The notes beneath the pieces were generated by a model, which ran no database searches, was not told the origin of the DNA, and saw only the letters and a program-made list of their open reading frames with translations. Shown here one piece after another: positions 35,266-42,107 of a DNA stretch of 64,000 bases; positions within the stretch are counted from its first letter, which is position 1; every line of letters starts with the position of its first letter. The translations under genes were made by a program, and so were the position numbers. The DNA comes from Streptomyces litmocidini (GTDB lineage Bacteria > Actinomycetota > Actinomycetes > Streptomycetales > Streptomycetaceae), in contig NZ_BMTQ01000005.1 in NCBI RefSeq assembly GCF_014649755.1, forward strand, positions 372,001 through 436,000, in the 5' to 3' direction.

Positions 35266-35386
35266 CGTACCGGCCCGGCCCGCGTCAGGCCGTCCGCGTC
35301 AGGCCGCCCCTGCCGGTCCGGCCCGTGTCGGCCGGTCGCCCCGGGGAGACGCGGGCCGGGGCACCCCCAGGCTCTACCGTGGGCGG

Positions 35387-36772
35387 ATGCCGTACTTCGA
35401 CGCCGCGTCCGCCGCCCCGCTGCACCCCGTCGCCCGTCAGGCGCTGCTCGCCTCCCTCGACGAGGGGTGGGCCGACCCCGCCCGGCTGTACCGGGAGGGG
35501 CGACGCGCCCGACTGCTCCTCGACGCGGCCCGGGAGGCCGCCGCGGAGGCCGTGGGGTGCCGTCCGGACGAGCTCGTGTTCACTCCTTCGGGGACACGCG
35601 CGGTTCACGCCGGGATCTCCGGCGCGCTCGCGGGACGTCGGCGTGTCGGAAACCGGCTCGTCGTCTCCGCGGTCGAACACTCCTCCGTCCTGCACGCGGG
35701 CGAGACGCACGCGGCGGCCGGCGGCACGGTGACCGAGGTGCCGGTGGACCGGTCGGGAGCGGTGGACGCGGACGCCTTCACGGCCGCGCTCGCCCCCGGC
35801 ACGGCCCTGGCGTGCCTCCAGTCGGCCAACCACGAGGTGGGCACCCGACAGCCGGTGGCCGAGGTCGCCGAGGCCTGCCGGGCGGCGGACGTCCCGCTGC
35901 TCGTGGACGCCGCCCAGTCGCTGGGCTGGGGGCCGGTGGACGGCGGCTGGTCGCTGCTCGCGGCCAGCGCGCACAAATGGGGCGGGCCCGCGGGGGTCGG
36001 ACTGCTCGCCGTGCGGAAGGGGGTCAGGTTCGCGCCGCAAGGGCCCTCCGACGAGCGGGAGTCGGGCCGGGCACCGGGCTTCGAGAACCTGCCCGCGATC
36101 GTGGCGGCGGCGGCCTCGCTGCGGGCGGTCCGGGCGGAGGCGGCCGCCGAAGGGGCGCGGCTGCGGGCCCTGGTCGACCGCATCCGGACGCGGGTGCCCC
36201 AGGTGGTGCCGGACGTGGAGGTGGTGGGCGACGCGGTGCGCCGACTCCCCCATCTGGTCACCTTCTCCTGCCTGTACGTGGACGGCGAGACGCTGTTGTC
36301 GGAACTGGACCGGGAGGGTTTCTCCGTTTCGTCCGGTTCGTCGTGCACGAGTTCGACGCTGACGCCCAGCCACGTGCTGCGCGCGATGGGGGTCCTGAGC
36401 GAGGGGAACGTCCGGGTGTCCCTGCCCTCCGGGACCTCGGAGGAGGACGTGGACCGCTTCCTGGCCGTGCTGCCGGGCGTGGTGGCCGGGGTGCGGGAGC
36501 GGCTCGGAGCCCCCGCCTCCGCCCCCTCGGTCCCGACGCCCTCGGACTCGCTCGTCGTGGACTCCCTGGGCAAGCGGTGCCCGATCCCGGTCATCGAACT
36601 CGCGAAGGTGATCGGCGACGTGCCGGTGGGCGGGACGGTGACGGTGCTCTCGGACGACGCGGCGGCGCGACTGGACATTCCGGCGTGGTGCGAGATGCGG
36701 GGGCAGGAGTACGTGGGGGAGTCGCCGGGGGTGGGGGGCGGGACGGCGTACGTGGTCCGGCGGGTGTCGTAG
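35387..36772 (+). CDS. cysteine desulfurase fused to a C-terminal TusA sulfur-carrier domain
   Basis: A 461-residue two-domain protein. Residues 1-375 form an IscS/NifS-type desulfurase: start MPYFDAASAAPLHPVARQAL, PLP Lys near 197 in SAHKWGGPAG, Asp in PLLVDAAQSLGW, and persulfide Cys near 318 in SSGSSCTSST. Residues 390-461 form a TusA-like domain with the CPxP active-site motif (KRCPIPVIELAKVIG, Cys near 397). The fusion would pass persulfide sulfur from desulfurase to carrier within one chain. In E. coli these are separate proteins serving tRNA thiolation and cofactor synthesis. ATG at 35387 is used, since upstream frame sequence is repeat-derived. There is no clear ribosome-binding site (GGGCGG only). 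Confidence 0.9.
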   Translation: MPYFDAASAAPLHPVARQALLASLDEGWADPARLYREGRRARLLLDAAREAAAEAVGCRPDELVFTPSGTRAVHAGISGALAGRRRVGNRLVVSAVEHSSVLHAGETHAAAGGTVTEVPVDRSGAVDADAFTAALAPGTALACLQSANHEVGTRQPVAEVAEACRAADVPLLVDAAQSLGWGPVDGGWSLLAASAHKWGGPAGVGLLAVRKGVRFAPQGPSDERESGRAPGFENLPAIVAAAASLRAVRAEAAAEGARLRALVDRIRTRVPQVVPDVEVVGDAVRRLPHLVTFSCLYVDGETLLSELDREGFSVSSGSSCTSSTLTPSHVLRAMGVLSEGNVRVSLPSGTSEEDVDRFLAVLPGVVAGVRERLGAPASAPSVPTPSDSLVVDSLGKRCPIPVIELAKVIGDVPVGGTVTVLSDDAAARLDIPAWCEMRGQEYVGESPGVGGGTAYVVRRVS

Positions 36773-36850
36773 CCGCCGCCGTCACGGGTCGGCGCCCCCT
36801 CCCGTCACGGGCAGCCTCCCGCCGGGACGGCGCCCCGCGCCCCCGTTGCG

Positions 36851-37135
36851 GGCCGCGCCCGCCGGGGCGGTGCCCCCGCCCACCCCGTTGTGGGCAGTCG
36901 TTCCGCTGGGGCGGAACGGGTGGGCACAACGGACGGCGCCCCTTGCCGGCGCCCGAGGCTGCCGTGCCCGGACCCGCACCGACGGGCACGGCGCACACGG
37001 GGTGCGGGTCCAGGCCCGGAACGCGGAGGCGCCACTGAGGGCGCCGTCCCGTGTGCCCACCCGTCCCGCCCCAGCGGGACGATTGCCCACACGGGGGGGG
37101 TGCGGGAGGGGCGCCGCCCCGGCGGGCGCGGGCCC
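36851..37135. repeat. large imperfect palindrome, copy 1 (in a 458-bp gene-less region)
   Basis: The left arm (about 36851-36980) is largely complementary to the right arm (about 37000-37135) around the centre ACCGACGGGCACGG. Paired blocks include TGGGCAGTCGTTCCGCTGGG with CCAGCGGGACGATTGCCCA, and GGACCCGCACC with GGGTGCGGGTCC. A related copy in opposite orientation occurs near 47450-47850. It lies between convergent genes (desulfurase-TusA and the adenosine-kinase-like gene), so it may act as a terminator. No gene is credible in 36773-37230. Confidence 0.82.
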
Positions 37136-37230
37136 CACACCGGCGGGGCGCCGCCCGGCAAGGCGCGGGTCCGTGCGGGTGGGGGTGGAAGCGGCCCCGC
37201 CCCGCCGGGCGCGGGCCCGTGGGGTGGGGG

Positions 37231-38205
37231 TCAGAGGAGGTGGGAGTGGACCTCCGTGGCGGCCTCCTCGCCGTACGCCTTCGTGAAGCGCTCCATGAAG
37301 TTCGCCCGCCGCAGCGCGTACTCCTGCGTGCCCAGCGTCTCGATGACCAGCGTCGCCAGCATGCAGCCGACCTGCGCCGCCCGCTCCAGGCCGACGCCCC
37401 AGGACAGGCCCGTGAGGAAGCCCGCGCGGAAGGCGTCGCCGACGCCGGTGGGGTCGACCTTGGCCGTCTCCTCGGGGCAGCCGACCTCGATGGGGGTCTC
37501 GCCGACCCGTTCGATGCGCACGCCGCGCGAGCCGAGCGTGGTGATGCGGTGGCCGACGCGGGAGAGGATCTCCGCGTCGGTCCAGCCGGTCTTGGACTCG
37601 ATGAGGCCCTTCTCGTACTCGTTGGAGAAGAGGTAGGTCGCGCCGTCGAGGAGGGTGCGGATCTCCTCGCCGTCCATGCGCGCGATCTGCTGCGAGAAGT
37701 CGGCGGCGAAGGGGAGGGACCGGGCCCGGCACTCCTCCGTGTGGCGGAGCATCGCCTCGGGGTCGTCGGCGCCGATGAGGACCAGGTCGAGGCCGCCCAC
37801 GCGGTCGGCGACGGCCTTGAGCTCGATCTGCCGGGCCTCGCTCATCGCGCCGGTGTAGAAGGAGCCGATCTGGTTGTGGTCCTTGTCGGTGGTGCAGACG
37901 AAGCGGGCCGTGTGCAGGACCTCGGAGATGCGCACCGAGCCGGTGTCGACGCCGTGCCGGTCGAGCCAGGCGCGGTACTCGTCGAAGTCGAAGCCGGCCG
38001 CGCCGACGAGGACGGGGCGGCTGCCGAGCTGTCCCATGCCGAAGCAGATATTGGCGGCGACGCCTCCCCGGCGGACGTCCAGGTTGTCGACGAGGAAGGA
38101 GAGGGACACCGTGTGGAGCTGGTCGGCCACGAGCTGGTCGGCGAACCGGCCGGGGAAGGTCATGAGGTGGTCGGTGGCGATGGAGCCGGTGACTGCGATA
38201 CGCAC
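37231..38205 (-). CDS. PfkB-family carbohydrate kinase, adenosine kinase-like
   Basis: A 324-residue ribokinase-fold enzyme. It begins VRIAVTGSIATDHLMTFPGR and contains LDVRRGGVAANICFGMGQLG (substrate site), HTARFVCTTDKDHNQ, and the C-terminal PfkB signature DPTGVGDAFRAGFL with catalytic Asp. It closely follows M. tuberculosis AdoK (Rv2202c) as I remember it, including FPGRF.DQL and SQQIARM.GEEIR. AdoK phosphorylates adenosine, so purine salvage is the likely role, though members are often annotated only as sugar kinases. The GTG start at 38203-38205 has AGGAG about 9 nt upstream. Confidence 0.86.
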   Translation of the reverse strand: MRIAVTGSIATDHLMTFPGRFADQLVADQLHTVSLSFLVDNLDVRRGGVAANICFGMGQLGSRPVLVGAAGFDFDEYRAWLDRHGVDTGSVRISEVLHTARFVCTTDKDHNQIGSFYTGAMSEARQIELKAVADRVGGLDLVLIGADDPEAMLRHTEECRARSLPFAADFSQQIARMDGEEIRTLLDGATYLFSNEYEKGLIESKTGWTDAEILSRVGHRITTLGSRGVRIERVGETPIEVGCPEETAKVDPTGVGDAFRAGFLTGLSWGVGLERAAQVGCMLATLVIETLGTQEYALRRANFMERFTKAYGEEAATEVHSHLL

Positions 38206-38382
38206 GGCTGGGTGCTCCTGCGGAATTCGGTGGGAGCGCGCGAGGCGCCCGAACGGAGGTGGTGACGGCGACGGGAGAGAACGACAGTTCACGCTACCGG
38301 GTGGGGGACGTCCTGCCGAACAGTGGAAACTACCCCAGAGTAGGTCTTTTCCCCGGGGCGGGGCGGTGCATACGGTGCGCCC

Positions 38383-38589
38383 ATGACCACGTATCCCGCT
38401 CCTCGTGAGCGTCACGAGTCCGAGTTGAGCCTCGCCGAGCTGCGCGGGGCCGGTGCCCGGATGGCCCCCCACTGGGCGGCTCCGGCCGGCCCGGACCCCG
38501 TCCGGGTGTCCCCCGCGTCGATCCACGGCGTCGTCGTCCCGGCGGCCTCGGCCCGGCTGATCGACGCCACCGTCGAGTACGGCGGCTGA
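38383..38589 (+). CDS. small hypothetical protein
   Basis: A possible 68-residue soluble protein with no recognised domain. The codon third positions are GC-rich as in its neighbours, and it reads ERHESELSLAELRGAGARM then a Pro/Ala/Val-rich half. There is no strong ribosome-binding site before the ATG at 38383. It lies 66 bp upstream of the secreted protein gene in the same direction. It may be real but could be a chance frame. Confidence 0.5.
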   Translation: MTTYPAPRERHESELSLAELRGAGARMAPHWAAPAGPDPVRVSPASIHGVVVPAASARLIDATVEYGG

Positions 38590-38655
38590 CGGACGGAACC
38601 GTCCGCGCGTCCGCTCCGTCCCATCGGCGTCCGGTCGAGACGAGGGAGCGTTGCG

Positions 38656-40134
38656 GTGAGCGGTACGGAGAACGTGCGGAGGCGACGGAACGTCCTGGCC
38701 GCCTCGGTGGCGGCGGGTGTCCTGCTCGCCGGGGGCGGTGGCGTCTACCTGGCGGCCGCCGCGTCCGGCGGGGCCACGCCGGACGCGGCGGCGGGGAAGG
38801 CCGCCGACGCGGTCGGGTCGCCGCCGCCCCTGGCCGTGGAGGCCGGTGGCGGCGGTACGGGGGGCGGTCCCGGGATCGCCTCCGGCGAGCCGGACCCGAG
38901 CGGCGGGGCGCACGGAACGGTCTACAAAGCCGAGGGTCCGCTCCCCCAAGGGCCCTCCTCGGCCGCGGTCCACCGGCCCGAGGGCCTGGTCACCTCGGCG
39001 GAGGTGTCCGGGCTGGCCGAGGCGCTCGGCGTCGAGGGCCGGCCCGTGCTGGTCGGGGACGTCTGGACGATCCGGCCCGAGAAGGACGGTCGGGGTCCGC
39101 GCCTGGACGTGGCGAAGGCGGCCCCGGGGAACTGGACGTACTCCTGGTACGACGGCGGCCCGATGGGCGACACCTGCCTCAAGGGCAGGGCGTGCCCGCC
39201 TCCGGGGGCGGCGAAGTCCCCGCGCGGCGGTTCGCCGGTGAGCGAGGCGGCGGCGAAGGCGGCGGCCGCCCCCGTCCTGAAGGCCCTGGGCCAGGACGAC
39301 GCGAAGGTGACGGCGTCCCAGGTGATGGACGGTTCGGTGCGGGTGGTCAACGCCGATCCGGTGGTGGACGGGCTGCCGACCCACGGCTGGTCGACGGGGC
39401 TGCAGATCGGTCCGGACGGCCGGCCGGTCTCCGGGAGCGGGACGCTGAAGGAGCCGGTGAAGGGCGCCACGTATCCGGTGGTCGGGGCGGCGAAGGCGCT
39501 CGCGGAGCTGAACGAGAAGGCGAGGGGCGCCGGCCCGGTCGGCATCGGCGGCTGTGCGACGGACCCGCCGGCCGGGGTCGAGGGGAGCGGCGGGGACGGC
39601 CCGGCGCCGGTCGACGGGAGCGGGAAGGCCGACCCGGCCGCGCCCTGCCGGTCGGCCGCGGACGCGGCCCCGCCGACCGAGGTCCCGGTGACGGGCGCGG
39701 TCTTCGGTCTGGCCGCGCAGGACGTGGCGGGCGAGCGGCTGCTCGTGCCGTCGTGGCTGTTCACGGCGGACCCGGTGGACGCGGCGCCGTACACGGTGAC
39801 GGAGACGGCGGTCGCCCCGGAGTACCTGGTGCCCCCGGGGAAGCCCTCGCCGGACGAGGGCACGGCGCCGGCCCGGCGCATCGAGTCGTACCGGGCGGCG
39901 GGGGACGGCCGGAAGCTGTCGGTCACCTTCTGGGGCGGGGTGTGCAGCACGTACACCGCGAAGGCGGTGGAGTCGCCGGCGGAGGTGACCGTGCGGATCG
40001 ACGAGAAGTCGGACCCCGGGCGGGCGTGCATCGCGGTCGCCAAGGAGATCACGCTGACCGTGGAGCTCCGGAGTCCGCTGGGCGGGCGGCCGGTGGTCGA
40101 CGCGGCGAGCGGGGAGTCGGTGCCGCGGCGCTGA
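38656..40134 (+). CDS. secreted or membrane-anchored protein of unknown function
   Basis: I do not recognise a family. The 492-residue protein has a positively charged N-terminus, a hydrophobic helix (NVLAASVAAGVLLAGGGGVY) and then a long extracytoplasmic part. That part includes a Gly/Pro-rich linker (45-95) and beta-rich segments (GNWTYSWYDGGPMGDTC, THGWSTGLQIGPDGRPVSG, ERLLVPSWLFTADPVDAAPY, GRKLSVTFWGGVCSTYTAKA). Cysteines come in spaced pairs (GDTCLKGRACPP; C-T-D-P; CSTY; RACIAV), suggesting disulfides. It is comparable in layout to large streptomycete anchored proteins without enzymatic motif. The GTG start is at 38656. The stop is followed by a 25-bp terminator. Confidence 0.75.
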   Translation: MSGTENVRRRRNVLAASVAAGVLLAGGGGVYLAAAASGGATPDAAAGKAADAVGSPPPLAVEAGGGGTGGGPGIASGEPDPSGGAHGTVYKAEGPLPQGPSSAAVHRPEGLVTSAEVSGLAEALGVEGRPVLVGDVWTIRPEKDGRGPRLDVAKAAPGNWTYSWYDGGPMGDTCLKGRACPPPGAAKSPRGGSPVSEAAAKAAAAPVLKALGQDDAKVTASQVMDGSVRVVNADPVVDGLPTHGWSTGLQIGPDGRPVSGSGTLKEPVKGATYPVVGAAKALAELNEKARGAGPVGIGGCATDPPAGVEGSGGDGPAPVDGSGKADPAAPCRSAADAAPPTEVPVTGAVFGLAAQDVAGERLLVPSWLFTADPVDAAPYTVTETAVAPEYLVPPGKPSPDEGTAPARRIESYRAAGDGRKLSVTFWGGVCSTYTAKAVESPAEVTVRIDEKSDPGRACIAVAKEITLTVELRSPLGGRPVVDAASGESVPRR

Positions 40135-40186
40135 CGGTCCCCGGGTGACGGTCCCCGGGCACGAGCGGGGCCGGTGGCCCCGGGAA

Positions 40187-40238
40187 ACGGGTGAGGGCGG
40201 CGGCCCCGGGACTTCCCGGGGCCGCCGCCCTCACCCGT
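40187..40238. terminator. 25-bp perfect bidirectional hairpin terminator
   Basis: Arms 40187-40211 and 40214-40238 are perfectly complementary with a 2-nt CT loop. It lies between the secreted-protein gene and the convergent A-type Fe-S carrier gene. Confidence 0.92.
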
Positions 40239-40246
40239 GTACGGGC

Positions 40247-40603
40247 TTAGCTGAACGAGTCGCCGCAGGCGCAGGAGCCCGTGGCGTTCGGGTTGTCGAT
40301 GGTGAAGCCCTGCTTCTCGATCGTGTCGACGAAGTCGATCGACGCGCCCCCGAGGTACGGGGCGCTCATGCGGTCGGTCACGACCTTGACGCCGTCGAAG
40401 TCCTTCACGACGTCGCCGTCGAGCGAACGCTCGTCGAAGAACAGCTGGTAACGCAGGCCGGAGCAGCCGCCGGGCTGAACGGCGACGCGCAGGGCCAGGT
40501 CTTCGCGGCCTTCCTGGTCGAGGAGGGCCTTGACCTTGGCCGCGGCGGCGTCGGACAGGAGGATGCCGTCGCTGACAGTGGTCTTCTCGTCCGATACGGA
40601 CAT
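40247..40603 (-). CDS. A-type iron-sulfur carrier (HesB/IscA/ErpA family)
   Basis: A 118-residue Fe-S assembly or insertion protein. The three conserved cysteines are present in VQPGGCSGLRYQL and GSCACGDSF. The N-terminal ILLSDAAAAKVKALLDQEGR and the QKQGF-type FTIDNPNA block are typical of ErpA-like proteins. It matches M. tuberculosis Rv2204c by position next to the AdoK-type gene. It is divergent from nadA, whose product needs a [4Fe-4S] cluster, which makes a functional link reasonable. ATG at 40601-40603 with GGGAGA about 7 nt upstream. Confidence 0.92.
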   Translation of the reverse strand: MSVSDEKTTVSDGILLSDAAAAKVKALLDQEGREDLALRVAVQPGGCSGLRYQLFFDERSLDGDVVKDFDGVKVVTDRMSAPYLGGASIDFVDTIEKQGFTIDNPNATGSCACGDSFS

Positions 40604-40752
40604 CTGCTTCTCTCCCGGTGTGTACGGAGACTGCTTGCCGACGGTTGCAACCGACGGTGCCCCGGATTCATTCCGGGCCGAGTGGGGTCTTCCCCCTTTC
40701 ATGCTCGCACACCCCGTCCAGGAGCGCGGACGGCGAATTCGTCACATCGACA

Positions 40753-40771
40753 CTATGGACATCGTCCATAG
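40753..40771. promoter_or_regulatory. candidate operator upstream of nadA
   Basis: CTATGGAC at 40753-40760 and GTCCATAG at 40764-40771 form a perfect 8-bp dyad with a 3-nt spacer. It overlaps the expected -35 position of a promoter whose -10 is TATGAT at 40786-40791. This position suits a repressor of NAD synthesis. The regulator is not encoded nearby. Confidence 0.55.
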
Positions 40772-40840
40772 GACGTGAAGCGGGTTATGATAGATAGCGT
40801 CATTTCGACGAAAAGGCTCCTCGAAGAAAGGGTGCGTGAC

Positions 40841-42019
40841 GTGACCACCGCCCAGCCCCTGGACGTCCAGCCGACGCCGCTCGCCCTGCTCCTGCTCGGT
40901 CGCGAGGCCGACCCGAAGAGCGAGCGCGGCGTGGAGTGTCCCGGCGATCTGCCGTCGCCCTCCGACCCGGACCTCGTGGAGCGCGCCCGCGCCGCGAAGG
41001 AGAAGCTCGGGGACAAGGTCTTCGTGCTCGGCCACCACTACCAGCGCGACGAGGTCATCCAGTTCGCCGACGTGACCGGTGACTCCTTCAAGCTCGCGCG
41101 CGACGCCGCCGCCAAGCCCGAGGCCGAGTACATCGTCTTCTGCGGTGTGCACTTCATGGCCGAGTCGGCCGACATCCTCACCGGTGACGAGCAGAAGGTC
41201 GTCCTGCCCGACCTCGCGGCCGGCTGCTCGATGGCCGACATGGCCACCGCCGAGCAGGTCGCCGAGTGCTGGGACGTGCTGACCGAGGCCGGCATCGCCG
41301 AGCAGGTCGTGCCCGTCTCGTACATGAACTCCTCGGCCGACATCAAGGCCTTCACCGGCAAGCACGGGGGCACGATCTGCACCTCGTCCAACGCCGAGCG
41401 GGCCCTGAACTGGGCCTTCGAGCAGGGCGAGAAGGTGCTCTTCCTGCCGGACCAGCACCTGGGCCGCAACACCGCCGTCCGCGACATGGGCATGTCCCTG
41501 GACGACTGCGTGGTCTACAACCCGCACAAGCCGAACGGCGGGCTCACCGCCGAGGAGCTGCGCGCCGCCAAGATGATCCTGTGGCGGGGCCACTGCTCGG
41601 TGCACGGCCGCTTCTCGCTGGACTCGGTCAACGACGTGCGCGAGCGCATCCCGGGCGTGAACGTGCTCGTCCACCCGGAGTGCAAGCACGAGGTCGTCGC
41701 CGCCGCGGACTACGTGGGCTCGACCGAGTACATCATCAACACCCTGGAGGCGGCCCCGGCCGGTTCCAAGTGGGCCATCGGCACGGAGCTGAACCTCGTC
41801 CGACGGCTGGCGAACCGTTTCGCCGACCAGGGCAAGGAGATCGTCTTCCTCGACAAGACGGTCTGCTTCTGCTCGACGATGAACCGCATCGACCTCCCCC
41901 ACCTGGTGTGGACCCTGGAGTCCCTGGCCGAGGGCAACCTCGTCAACCAGATCCAGGTCGACAAGGAGACGGAGAGCTTCGCCAAGCTCGCCCTGGAGCG
42001 GATGCTGGCCCTGCCGTAA
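40841..42019 (+). CDS. nadA: quinolinate synthase A
   Basis: Condenses iminoaspartate with dihydroxyacetone phosphate to quinolinate in de novo NAD synthesis. The 392-residue protein has the N-terminal VFVLGHHYQRDEVIQFAD motif and three cluster-ligand cysteine regions: AAGCSMADMA, VHPECKHEVV and TVCFCSTMNRI. It also has the MNSSADIKAF motif that binds substrate. Cluster coordination and length fit the long-form NadA. The GTG at 40841 is preferred because GAAAGGG lies 8 nt upstream; an in-frame GTG at 40832 would be too close to it. nadB and nadC are not adjacent. The leader is about 40-45 nt from the predicted promoter. Confidence 0.95.
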   Translation: MTTAQPLDVQPTPLALLLLGREADPKSERGVECPGDLPSPSDPDLVERARAAKEKLGDKVFVLGHHYQRDEVIQFADVTGDSFKLARDAAAKPEAEYIVFCGVHFMAESADILTGDEQKVVLPDLAAGCSMADMATAEQVAECWDVLTEAGIAEQVVPVSYMNSSADIKAFTGKHGGTICTSSNAERALNWAFEQGEKVLFLPDQHLGRNTAVRDMGMSLDDCVVYNPHKPNGGLTAEELRAAKMILWRGHCSVHGRFSLDSVNDVRERIPGVNVLVHPECKHEVVAAADYVGSTEYIINTLEAAPAGSKWAIGTELNLVRRLANRFADQGKEIVFLDKTVCFCSTMNRIDLPHLVWTLESLAEGNLVNQIQVDKETESFAKLALERMLALP

Positions 42020-42055
42020 CGGTTCCTGCCGGAACGGTTCTCCCGTCCGTACGCC

Positions 42056-42093
42056 GGAAGGGGCGCCCCGCGAGCTCGCGGGGCGCCCCTTCC
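42056..42093. terminator. 38-nt perfect palindrome terminator
   Basis: The 38-nt sequence 42056-42093 is its own reverse complement (19-bp arms, centre AGCT). It lies between the convergent nadA and RND exporter genes and should act bidirectionally. Confidence 0.92.
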
Positions 42094-42107
42094 TCGTGCC
42101 GTACGGA

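Larger units (their letters stand above)
34830..35386. other. 557-bp gene-less region: ctaC leader and promoter, inverted repeat, GC-rich tandem repeats
   Basis: Between the divergent ctaC and cysteine desulfurase genes. The ctaC side is unusually AT-rich for this genome (around 34916-34975) and contains an 8-bp inverted repeat, so the promoter should lie there. The other side (35000-35386) is very GC-rich, with a 15-bp tandem repeat. Reading frames across it have no plausible start plus ribosome-binding site, and their translations are low-complexity Gly/Arg/Pro. Confidence 0.6.

Noticed and set aside
34958..36772. Extended N-terminus for the desulfurase gene starting near 34958
   Set aside because: The extra 143 residues come from the GC-rich tandem repeat and are low complexity; the family normally starts near MPYFDAASAAPL at 35387.
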